Positions 1-8,024 of a stretch of DNA of 8,639 nucleotides are shown in pieces. The position numbers were made by a program, and so were the translations under genes. The notes beneath the pieces are model-generated. The model was not told the origin of the DNA, ran no database searches, and saw nothing but the letters and a program-made list of their open reading frames with translations. Source of the DNA: Rhodospirillales bacterium (GTDB lineage: Bacteria; Pseudomonadota; Alphaproteobacteria; Geminicoccales; Geminicoccaceae); NCBI GenBank assembly GCA_007131045.1, contig SLRI01000067.1:1-8639 (forward strand). The letters run 5' to 3'. Numbering within the stretch: the first letter of the stretch is position 1; each line of letters begins with the position of its first letter.

Positions 1-955
1 CCTCGCCCTCGACCAGCACCTCGTCGATGTCGCGACTGTAGAGATCGCGCATCGCCCGCTTGATCAGGTCGCCCTCGGCGTAGATCAGCGCCGGCGCCAC
101 ACTCTGCAGCGTGGTGTCGCGAATCTCGCTCCATTGCCGCATCAAATAATCGTAATCGCGCTTGATCTCGGTGCGCGAGCGCTGCTGGCCCGCCGTCCGG
201 ACGATCAGCCCCATGCCCTGCGGCACGTCCAACTCGGCCACGATCGACTTCAGCTTGGCGCGATCCTCGCCGCTCGAGATCTTGCGGCTGATCCCGCCAC
301 CCCGGGCGGTGTTCGGCATCAACACGCAGTAGCGACCGGCGAGCGACAGATAGGTGGTGAGCGCCGCCCCCTTCGTGCCGCGCTCCTCCTTGACCACCTG
401 CACCAGCATGATCTGCCGGCGCTTGATCACCTCCTGGATCTTGTAGGAGCGGAGCAACCTGGCCCGCCGCCGGGCCTGCTCGCTCATGACGTCGGCGGTC
501 TCCTCCTCGGCATCCTCACGGACCTGGAGAACCTCGTCGTCGTCCTCACGGTCGCCGGGGCCGTCCGGGGAGTCGGCGTCCGCAGTCGGCTCCTGGGCGT
601 CGCTCTTGCGGCGCCGCGCCGGCTTGCGCTTGGCGGCGCCGTTGCCGTCGCCACCCTCGGCCTCGGCGCTCTCGCGCTCGAGCTTGGCCAGGAGCTCGCG
701 ATCGGCCTGCGGGATCTGGAAGTAGTCGGGATGGATCTCGCTGAAGGCGAGAAAGCCGTGCCGGTTGCCGCCGTAATCGACGAAGGCCGCCTGCAGGGAC
801 GGCTCGACCCGGGTCACCTTGGCGAGGTAGATATTGCCCTTGATCTGTCGCTTGGTCGAGGATTCGAAGTCGAAATCAACGAGCTGTTGGTCCTGCAGCA
901 CGACCACCCGGGTCTCTTCCGGGTGGTTCGCATCGATGAGCATGCGCTTGGTCAT
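1..955 (-). CDS. rne: Ribonuclease E, N-terminal part (cut by window edge)
   Basis: Endoribonuclease that starts mRNA decay and processes rRNA and tRNA precursors; it is the core of the degradosome. The leftward reading frame gives 318 residues and runs off position 1. It opens with MTKRMLIDANHPEETRVVVL, the usual alphaproteobacterial RNase E start. The S1 RNA-binding domain begins near residue 36 (KGNIYLAKV, then AAFVDYGG) and is split by a charged, low-complexity insertion at about 92-157: basic KRKPARRRK, then an Asp/Glu-rich stretch. It resumes with YKIQEVIKRRQIMLVQVVKE. The 5'-sensor region follows, with R253 and T254 in GLIVRTAG matching the pair that contacts the 5' monophosphate in E. 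coli. The DNase I-like catalytic aspartates and C-terminal scaffold lie outside the window. The ATG at 955-953 has a GGAG (positions 969-966) 10 nt upstream. Identity is very secure. The gene is divergent from amiC. Confidence 0.96.
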   Translation of the reverse strand, partial: MTKRMLIDANHPEETRVVVLQDQQLVDFDFESSTKRQIKGNIYLAKVTRVEPSLQAAFVDYGGNRHGFLAFSEIHPDYFQIPQADRELLAKLERESAEAEGGDGNGAAKRKPARRRKSDAQEPTADADSPDGPGDREDDDEVLQVREDAEEETADVMSEQARRRARLLRSYKIQEVIKRRQIMLVQVVKEERGTKGAALTTYLSLAGRYCVLMPNTARGGGISRKISSGEDRAKLKSIVAELDVPQGMGLIVRTAGQQRSRTEIKRDYDYLMRQWSEIRDTTLQSVAPALIYAEGDLIKRAMRDLYSRDIDEVLVEGE

Positions 956-1487
956 CAACAAAGATCTCCGGCCCGGCGGCAACGGCCAAATCTCGGCGGC
1001 GCGCGCGGCCTGGGCGTGTCGAGGCCCGCCGGGACACGAGGGTCACCGGCGGGCGGGTTGTGAAGCAGCCCGCCCGGGCGACAGGGCGCGCATCACGCAC
1101 GCACCCGGCGTCGGCCGACAGACGAGCCATGGATTTCGGGGTCGCTCGGGCGAGCGATGCGCCGGCGGTGGCCCCACCGGCGGTGGAACGGATCGCCCCC
1201 GGGGCCGAAGCGCCGAGGACGACAGCAAAACGCGCCGCGTCAGCCGCGGCGACGGCAGCAGCAAACGGGCCACCAGAGAAGGCGACCCGCCATGATCGCC
1301 TGTCCCTCGAATCGACCGGTGATCGACCGGCCGACCGCGGACAGAGATATGTCGGCGTTGGGCGAAACGGCGCCGCGAAAAACATCTGTAGTCTCGATGG
1401 TATGTCCGGTGCGGGGCAGCCGATACGCCACGACGCGGCCGCGATGGCCACACCGACATCGTTCGTCATTGCTCTACCCGTACCATG
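956..1487 (-). promoter_or_regulatory. Putative long structured 5' leader of rne
   Basis: About 530 nt lie between the inferred rne transcription start (near 1487) and its start codon. No convincing gene lies here: the open frames have no good ribosome binding site and read as GC-rich Arg/Ala/Pro shadow sequence. The sequence contains several perfect inverted repeats: 1233-1251 (7-bp stem, 5-nt loop), 1142-1157 (TCGCTCG-gg-CGAGCGA), and two overlapping stems at 1024-1054 and 1050-1076. Direct repeats are CCGGCGGTGG at 1162 and 1177, and ATCGACCGG at 1311 and 1322. In E. coli the long rne leader is folded and mediates feedback control by RNase E. Similar use here is inference, and I see no sequence match to the E. 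coli element. Confidence 0.5.
1024..1076 (-). promoter_or_regulatory. Two mutually exclusive hairpins in the rne leader
   Basis: Stem A pairs 1024-1032 (GCCCGCCGG) with 1046-1054 (CCGGCGGGC), 9 bp perfect with a 13-nt loop. Stem B pairs 1050-1057 (CGGGCGGG) with 1069-1076 (CCCGCCCG), 8 bp perfect with an 11-nt loop. They share positions 1050-1054, so full formation of one excludes full formation of the other. In the rne transcript stem B is made first and stem A second. The block ends about 70 nt before the rne start codon. No U-run follows either stem, so this does not look like a terminator. High GC raises the chance of fortuitous repeats, but two perfect stems sharing one strand is more than usual. 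Confidence 0.45.
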
Positions 1488-1493
1488 GCGGCA

Positions 1494-1522
1494 ACTATAA
1501 TGACTGTCCGAGCCCACGACAA
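1494..1522 (-). promoter_or_regulatory. Sigma70-like promoter facing rne
   Basis: Read on the minus strand, TTGTCG (1522-1517) is followed by exactly 17 nt and then TATAGT (1499-1494). This is 4 of 6 matches to TTGACA and 5 of 6 to TATAAT with ideal spacing, inside one of the few AT-richer patches of the window. The expected start of transcription is near 1487, giving a leader of about 530 nt for rne. A plus-strand TATAAT overlaps at 1496-1501, but has no acceptable -35 at 16-18 nt, so the leftward reading is preferred. Confidence 0.55.
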
Positions 1523-1787
1523 TGCGATAATCTCCGGATCGATAACCCTTCTGGCTGAGCAGCTTGTCGGCCGATCTTGCGAGCGGCGTCGAAAAAGCCG
1601 ACACTATGCACCCGTCACGGTTGCGTGATGCGCCCGCCTGCCCGATAAGGTGTCGACGATGAATTCAACGGCTGCGTGAACCGATGCAACCTTCGATCGA
1701 TCCGCTGATGCCAGCCGGACGCGCCCGAGCCGAACATTTCCGAATGCCGCACCGGATGGCGGGCGCCCCAGCCGGACGGCGGCCGGC
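1523..1787. other. Spacer upstream of amiC; weak rightward promoter candidate
   Basis: No supportable gene is seen here. The best rightward promoter candidate is TTGCGT (1621-1626), 17 nt, GATAAG (1644-1649), with only 3 of 6 and 4 of 6 consensus matches. A small inverted repeat, TCACG-gttg-CGTGA (1615-1628), overlaps the -35 position and could be an operator, though 5-bp arms occur often by chance. Transcription of the amiC-mrcA-prfB cluster presumably starts in this spacer, since the neighbour to the left is divergent. Confidence 0.25.
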
Positions 1788-3308
1788 ATGAGCGGTCGAG
1801 CCACGACGTCGGCCGCAGCGTGGCGCCTGCCGATCCCGCTCCTGCTCGCGATCCTCGCCTTCCTGATCGGCTTTCTGCCGGAGCAGGGCCGAGCCCAGAG
1901 CAGCCCGGCCGAGGTCTTCGGCGTCCGCTTCGGGGTCAACGAGAACATCACCCGCATCGTCCTCGACATCGACGCCGCCACCCGCTTCGCCACCCGCGCC
2001 CTGGACTCGCCGCCGCGCCTCGTGATCGAGCTCGAGAACGTCCGCTGGCAGGTCCGCAGCCACCCGCAAGGCCGGCCGCTCGGCCTCGCCCGCGCGGTCA
2101 ATTACGGCAACCTCGATGCCGGCCGCGGCCGGCTGGTCATCGATATCGATCGCCCGTTCCGCATCCTCCGCCAGGACCGGCTGCCACCATCGGCCGATGC
2201 CCGTCACCACCGCATTGTCGTCGACATCGTGCCGTTCGAGCCGACCACGGCACCACCCGCCACCAGCGTCGCCGAAGCCGAACCCCCGGGCCCGGCAGAG
2301 GCGACGCCCGAGCCCCCGTCCGAACCCCGACGCGACATGGAACGCCAAGCCGCCGCCCGCACCGCCGATGCCAGCAGGCCGCCGATCGCCGGCCCGCCGC
2401 TGGCCCGCCCGGCCGCGACGGCGCTCGGCCGAACGATCGAGCCCGAACCCGCGCCCGAACCCGAGAGCGGCCCGACCGAAACGCCCGAGGTCACCGAGCT
2501 GCCGCTGCCGGGCACCAACCACCACCAACCGCCGCCCGTCGGCGGCCTGGAAGACGGGAGCGAAGGCGAGACCACCCTCGCCGCCCTGCCGATCCGCCCC
2601 TCCCCGGCACCACCGGCGCGCCGCCGGATCATCGCCCTCGACCCGGGCCACGGCGGAGTCGATCCCGGCACCGTGGGCATCAACGGCGTCCTGGAGAAGG
2701 AGGTCACCCTCGACCTCGCCCAGCGCCTGCGAAGCCTGATCGAAGCCACCGGCCGCTACAGCGTCGTCTTGACCCGCGAGGCCGACGTCTTCGTCTCGCT
2801 GCGCGACCGGATGGAGACGGCGCGCCGGGCCGACGCCTCGCTCTTCATCTCGATCCACGCCGACAGCCTGGGCGATTCCCGCTTCCGAGGCGCTTCGGTC
2901 TACACGCTCTCGGACGACGCCTCCGACAGCGAGGCCGCCCGTCTCGCGCGCAAGGAGAACCGGGCCGACATCATCGCCGGCACCGACCTCTCGGCGCACG
3001 ATCAGACGGTGGCCAGCATCCTCATCGACCTGGCGCAGCGGGTCACCAACAACAAGTCCATCGAGTTCGCCGACGTCCTGACCAGCGAGCTCGCCGACGT
3101 GACGGCGCTGGTCCGCAACACCCGCCGCTTCGCCGGCTTCGTCGTGCTCAAGTCGCCGGACGTGCCGTCGGTGCTGCTCGAACTCGGCTACCTCTCCAAC
3201 CCGACCGACGCCGCCAACCTCGCACGGCCCGAATACCGCGACAAGCTGGCCAAGGCCACGCTCAGGGCGATCGACCGTTATTTCGCCGGTCTCGACGCCT
3301 CCTTGTGA
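1788..3308 (+). CDS. amiC: N-acetylmuramoyl-L-alanine amidase (AmiC type, AMIN + Amidase_3)
   Basis: Zinc-dependent periplasmic hydrolase that cuts the amide bond between N-acetylmuramic acid and the L-alanine of the stem peptide, used to split septal peptidoglycan. It has 506 residues. A hydrophobic signal segment (about 14-30) ends in GRA-QSS, with likely cleavage after A36. An AMIN domain, the peptidoglycan/septum targeting module, spans about 41-150. A Pro/Glu/Ala-rich linker runs from about 152 to 278. The Amidase_3 domain runs from about 280 to the end. Zinc ligands are H288 (DPGHGG), E303 (GVLEKE) and H357 (SIHAD); the catalytic glutamate is E465 (LLELGYLSN). All expected residues are present, so it should be active. 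The ATG at 1788 is the first in-frame start that leaves a normal signal peptide, though its ribosome binding site is weak. Relatives are usually switched on by LytM-domain activators, none of which is encoded here. It is first in the rightward cluster with PBP1A and RF2. Confidence 0.95.
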   Translation: MSGRATTSAAAWRLPIPLLLAILAFLIGFLPEQGRAQSSPAEVFGVRFGVNENITRIVLDIDAATRFATRALDSPPRLVIELENVRWQVRSHPQGRPLGLARAVNYGNLDAGRGRLVIDIDRPFRILRQDRLPPSADARHHRIVVDIVPFEPTTAPPATSVAEAEPPGPAEATPEPPSEPRRDMERQAAARTADASRPPIAGPPLARPAATALGRTIEPEPAPEPESGPTETPEVTELPLPGTNHHQPPPVGGLEDGSEGETTLAALPIRPSPAPPARRRIIALDPGHGGVDPGTVGINGVLEKEVTLDLAQRLRSLIEATGRYSVVLTREADVFVSLRDRMETARRADASLFISIHADSLGDSRFRGASVYTLSDDASDSEAARLARKENRADIIAGTDLSAHDQTVASILIDLAQRVTNNKSIEFADVLTSELADVTALVRNTRRFAGFVVLKSPDVPSVLLELGYLSNPTDAANLARPEYRDKLAKATLRAIDRYFAGLDASL

Positions 3309-3318
3309 GCGCACTGCC

Positions 3319-3336
3319 TTGCGCTTCAGAGCGCAA
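3319..3336 (+). promoter_or_regulatory. Perfect hairpin just after amiC stop
   Basis: TTGCGCT (3319-3325), loop TCAG, AGCGCAA (3330-3336): a perfect 7-bp stem with a 4-nt loop, starting 10 nt after the amiC stop codon. Only four T residues follow, at 3343-3346, after a 6-nt gap, so it is at best a weak terminator. It may instead protect the amiC 3' end. Confidence 0.45.
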
Positions 3337-3380
3337 CGGCCATTTTCCGGCAAGTGCGTTTGCGCTACATTGCCGCCGGT

Positions 3381-3421
3381 CGGGGTTTCGGTCGCCGGTG
3401 CCGGGCGGCACCGAAGCCCCG
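3381..3421 (+). terminator. Long hairpin between amiC and mrcA, possible partial terminator
   Basis: CGGGGTTTCGGT (3381-3392) pairs with ACCGAAGCCCCG (3410-3421): 12 pairs including one G-U, with an inner GCCG/CGGC pairing (3394-3397 with 3406-3409). The following GTTTCTTGCTG is only moderately T-rich. Lying 53 nt before the mrcA start, it could reduce read-through from amiC, act as an RNA-processing or stability element, or be a decayed terminator in front of a separate mrcA promoter. I see no strong promoter in the 165-bp gap; TTTTCC-N17-TACATT (3343-3371) is a poor candidate. Confidence 0.4.
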
Positions 3422-3473
3422 TTTCTTGCTGCCTAAAAACCGGCTTTGCCGAAGCTCTCGAGGATAGAACAAC

Positions 3474-5927
<2,454 letters not shown>

Positions 5928-5983
5928 CCCGAGCCACGGGCCCCCGAGAAAACGACACCCCGCGACCGCGAAGGACCGATCCC

Positions 5984-7106
5984 ATGCGCGCCGAAATCAG
6001 CAATCTGAAAGACACCATCAGCGACGGGCTCACCCTGCTCCGGAGGCATCTTTGACTGGGACAACGCCCTGAGACGCAAGGACGAGCTCGACGCGCTGAC
6101 CGAGGACCCGGCTTTGTGGAACGATGCCGGGAACGCCCAGGCCCTGATGCGCGAACGCCAGCGGCTGACCGACGCCATCGACCGCCAGCTCGAGATGGAA
6201 CAGACCCTGGCCGACAGCCTCGAGCTCGCCGAACTCGCCGAGGCCGAGGACGACAGCGCCACGCTGGACACCATCCAGGCCGATCTCGAAGACCTGAAGA
6301 TCCAGATCGACAAGCTGGCGCTGGAAAGCCTGCTCTCCGGCGAGGCCGACAGCAACAACGCCTTCCTCCAGGTCAACGCCGGCGCGGGCGGCACCGAAAG
6401 CCAGGACTGGGCCGAGATGCTGCTGCGCATGTATCTGCGCTGGGCCGAGGCCAAGGGCATGAAGATCGAGTGGATCGAGGAGAGCGCCGGCGAGGAGGCC
6501 GGCCTCAAATCCGCCACCGTCAAGGTCATCGGCCACAACGCCTACGGCTGGCTGAAAACCGAATCCGGCGTCCACCGCCTGGTCCGCATCTCCCCCTACG
6601 ACAGCGCCGCCAGACGCCACACCAGCTTCGCCTCCGTCTGGGTCAGCCCCGAGATCGACGACAGCATCGAGATCGACATCGACGACAAGGACCTCAAGGT
6701 CGACACCTACAGAGCCTCCGGCGCCGGCGGCCAGCACGTCAACCGCACCGAGTCCGCGATCCGCATCACCCACCTGCCCTCCGGCGCCGTCGTCGCCTGC
6801 CAGAACGACAGGAGCCAGCACAAGAACCGCGCCACCGCCATGACCATGCTGCGCGCCAAGCTCTACGACCTCGAGCTACAAAAACGCCGCGCCGAGCACG
6901 ACGCCACCGAAGCGACCAAATCCGACATCGGCTTCGGCCACCAAATCCGCTCCTACGTCCTCCACCCCTACAAAATGGTGAAGGACCTCAGAACCAACAC
7001 CGAAAGCGGCAACCCCAACGCCGTCCTCGACGGCGACCTAGACCCCTTCCTGGAGGCAGCTTTGGCCTTGGGAGCCGGGCATAAGCGCGAAGAAGCGGCG
7101 CAGTAG
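5984..7106 (+). CDS. prfB: Peptide chain release factor 2, programmed +1 frameshift
   Basis: RF2 recognises UGA and UAA in the ribosomal A site and triggers peptidyl-tRNA hydrolysis. The coding region is joined from 5984-6052 (23 codons, MRAEISNLKDTISDGL...) and 6054-7106 (350 codons plus stop), with T6053 skipped, giving 373 residues; E. coli RF2 has 365. The zero frame stops at UGA 6053-6055. The second frame starts DWDNALRRKDELDAL and is colinear with RF2. The N-terminal helical domain covers roughly residues 1-115. The codon-recognition tripeptide is S203-P204-Y205 (YDSAARRHTSF follows), where E. coli has SPF. The hydrolysis motif is G248-G249-Q250 in ASGAGGQHVNRTESA. The ATG at 5984 has AAGGA at 5971-5975, 8 nt upstream. 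It lies 56 bp after mrcA, probably co-transcribed. It ends with two consecutive TAG codons (7104-7109). Callers that ignore slippage would start it at TTG 6114 and lose about 43 residues. Confidence 0.96.
6041..6056 (+). promoter_or_regulatory. prfB +1 frameshift site (SD-like, slippery CUU, UGA-C)
   Basis: The sequence is CGGAGG-CAT-CTT-TGA-C. GGAGG (6042-6046) acts as an internal anti-SD-pairing stimulator, three nt separate it from the slippery CTT (6050-6052), and the UGA stop is in the poor-termination context UGA-C. Arrangement and spacing equal the classical RF2 site (AGGGGG-TAT-CTT-TGA-C). When RF2 is scarce the ribosome pauses at UGA, the peptidyl-tRNA-Leu slips forward by one base onto UUU, and full-length RF2 is made: a negative feedback loop. 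Confidence 0.95.
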
Positions 7107-7117
7107 TAGAAGAAGAT

Positions 7118-7156
7118 GTGGGGAGGATGATCCTCCCCACGCCCCACCATTTTTTT
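7118..7156 (+). terminator. Intrinsic terminator after prfB, possibly bidirectional
   Basis: GTGGGGAGGA (7118-7127), loop TGA, TCCTCCCCAC (7131-7140): a perfect 10-bp GC-rich stem, 11 nt after the prfB stop. A run of seven T lies at 7150-7156, nine nt after the stem. A second CCCCAC copy (7142-7147) could pair with the 5' arm instead and bring the stem nearer to the T run. On the minus strand the same stem is followed by ATCTTCTTCTACT, so it may also stop transcripts of the convergent SnoaL-like gene. Confidence 0.75.
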
Positions 7157-7239
7157 GGAGCCGCTCGCGGCACCCGGCACGGCGACCAGGACCCCGGGGG
7201 CGAGATAGAGGCCACGGCCGGCATCGGCTGCCGCCAGCC

Positions 7240-7620
7240 TCAGAACGCGGCCTTCCACTGCTCGGTGTCGATGAACCAGCGCTCCTCCATCACCTTGTCG
7301 CCGGCGAAACGGAACAGGACGGCGAGCTGGCTGCCGCCGGGGCACTTGTCGCTCGTCCAGTCGACGATCGAAACCACCTCGTCGCCATCGCCGATCTGCC
7401 GCAGGGCCTTGATGGCGAAGCCGGGCGGCAAGGCGGCACCGATGTTGTCGAGCGCCTCGCGAAAGGCGGCCCTGCCGTGCAGCACGTCGCCCTGGCCGGG
7501 CATCACGAAGACCATGTCGGCTGTATAGTCCGCTATCAGCGCGTCCCAGTCGCCCCGCGCCACCACCTCCCAGCCGCGCTGCACGATCTGCGCATTGCTC
7601 ACCGTCGTCGTGTCGGCCAT
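7240..7620 (-). CDS. SnoaL-like / NTF2-fold protein of unknown function
   Basis: A 126-residue protein beginning MADTTTVSNAQIVQRGWEVV. It has the layout of a single-domain SnoaL-like (NTF2-superfamily) protein: an N-terminal helix pair (IVQRGWEVVARGDWDALIADY), then the strand DMVFVMPG, the HGRAAFREAL helix, and a C-terminal sheet including VVSIVDWTS and LAVLFRFAGDKVMEERWF. Members of this fold include polyketide cyclases, isomerases and many uncharacterised proteins; no substrate can be named from sequence. No signal peptide is seen, so it is probably cytoplasmic. The ATG at 7620-7618 is chosen because a full AAAGGAG (7635-7629) lies 8 nt upstream. A GTG at 7773 would add 51 residues unlike the family and has only a short AGGA in front. 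It is convergent with prfB and divergent from the flavoprotein gene, so it is a single-gene unit with no visible partner. Confidence 0.8.
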   Translation of the reverse strand: MADTTTVSNAQIVQRGWEVVARGDWDALIADYTADMVFVMPGQGDVLHGRAAFREALDNIGAALPPGFAIKALRQIGDGDEVVSIVDWTSDKCPGGSQLAVLFRFAGDKVMEERWFIDTEQWKAAF

Positions 7621-7832
7621 TGGCGTCGCTCCTTTGCGGCGATTGTGCCGCGAGTGTAGCGCCGCTGGGCTCGCCCCGCTATCGGGCGGCTGCTGTATTT
7701 TCACGACGGCAAACGCAGCATTCGGCCCCGGACAGTTGCGGAAGGCCTCCCACCATCCCACGAATCCTATCACCGAGTCCTCGAGAACCCGTCAACGCCC
7801 CAGCTTCCACCACAGCAAAGGAACGGATGGGC

Positions 7833-7854
7833 GCGGGAAGGCGTGCCTTCCCGC
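7833..7854. repeat. Perfect 22-bp palindrome
   Basis: GCGGGAAGGC (7833-7842), centre GT, GCCTTCCCGC (7845-7854). The 10-bp arms match perfectly. No T run follows on either strand, and it lies far from the nearest gene ends, so it is not a typical terminator. It could be a dispersed REP-like palindrome or a protein-binding site. Confidence 0.5.
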
Positions 7855-7970
7855 ATTCCTCGGCGAATAACAGCGTCCTCTTCGACCATTGCCGCCTCGC
7901 CCCGCAGCGACGAACAAGGCCCCCAGGAGTGGCTTCCCCCCATCGTGACCCGCCATCCCCTCTCGCCCGG

Positions 7971-7998
7971 TTGGCAAGCCTGCTCTGCCCGTTATGTT
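7971..7998 (+). promoter_or_regulatory. Candidate sigma70-like promoter for the flavoprotein gene
   Basis: TTGGCA (7971-7976, 5 of 6 consensus), 16-nt spacer, TATGTT (7993-7998, 4 of 6). Transcription would start near 8005, about 20 nt before the ATG at 8025, leaving just enough room for the GGGGAG ribosome binding site. Confidence 0.45.
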
Positions 7999-8024
7999 GG
8001 CCTGGGTAACTGGGGAGAAGCGCC

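Larger units (their letters stand above)
7621..8024. other. Gene-free gap between divergent genes
   Basis: About 400 bp separate the SnoaL-like start from the flavoprotein start. Open frames here have no ribosome binding site and no family resemblance. The gap holds the SnoaL-gene Shine-Dalgarno (7629-7635), a perfect palindrome (7833-7854), a candidate rightward promoter (7971-7998) and the flavoprotein GGGGAG (8012-8017). I could not pick a convincing promoter for the SnoaL-like gene. Confidence 0.5.

Noticed and set aside
134..1063. A 309-codon plus-strand frame opposite rne
   Set aside because: It is the antisense shadow of the clear RNase E frame; its Leu/Ala/Gly-rich sequence resembles no family.
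1496..1501. Perfect TATAAT on the plus strand as a promoter for amiC
   Set aside because: No usable -35 lies 16-18 nt upstream and the gene is almost 300 bp away. The overlapping minus-strand hexamer has a matching -35 at 17 nt.
876..1604. Open frames of 63-242 codons on both strands in the rne-amiC gap
   Set aside because: They overlap each other in many frames, lack good ribosome binding sites and read as GC-driven Arg/Pro/Ala sequence. None has a recognisable motif. A structured rne leader explains the gap better.
6114..7106. prfB starting at TTG 6114 as a stand-alone frame
   Set aside because: This would lose the first 43 or so residues of RF2. The upstream ATG 5984 with its ribosome binding site and the textbook frameshift site account for the full protein.
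7621..7773. 51-residue N-terminal extension of the SnoaL-like protein from a GTG at 7773
   Set aside because: The internal ATG at 7620 has a near-perfect Shine-Dalgarno at 8 nt and gives a normal single-domain length; the extension has no fold signal.
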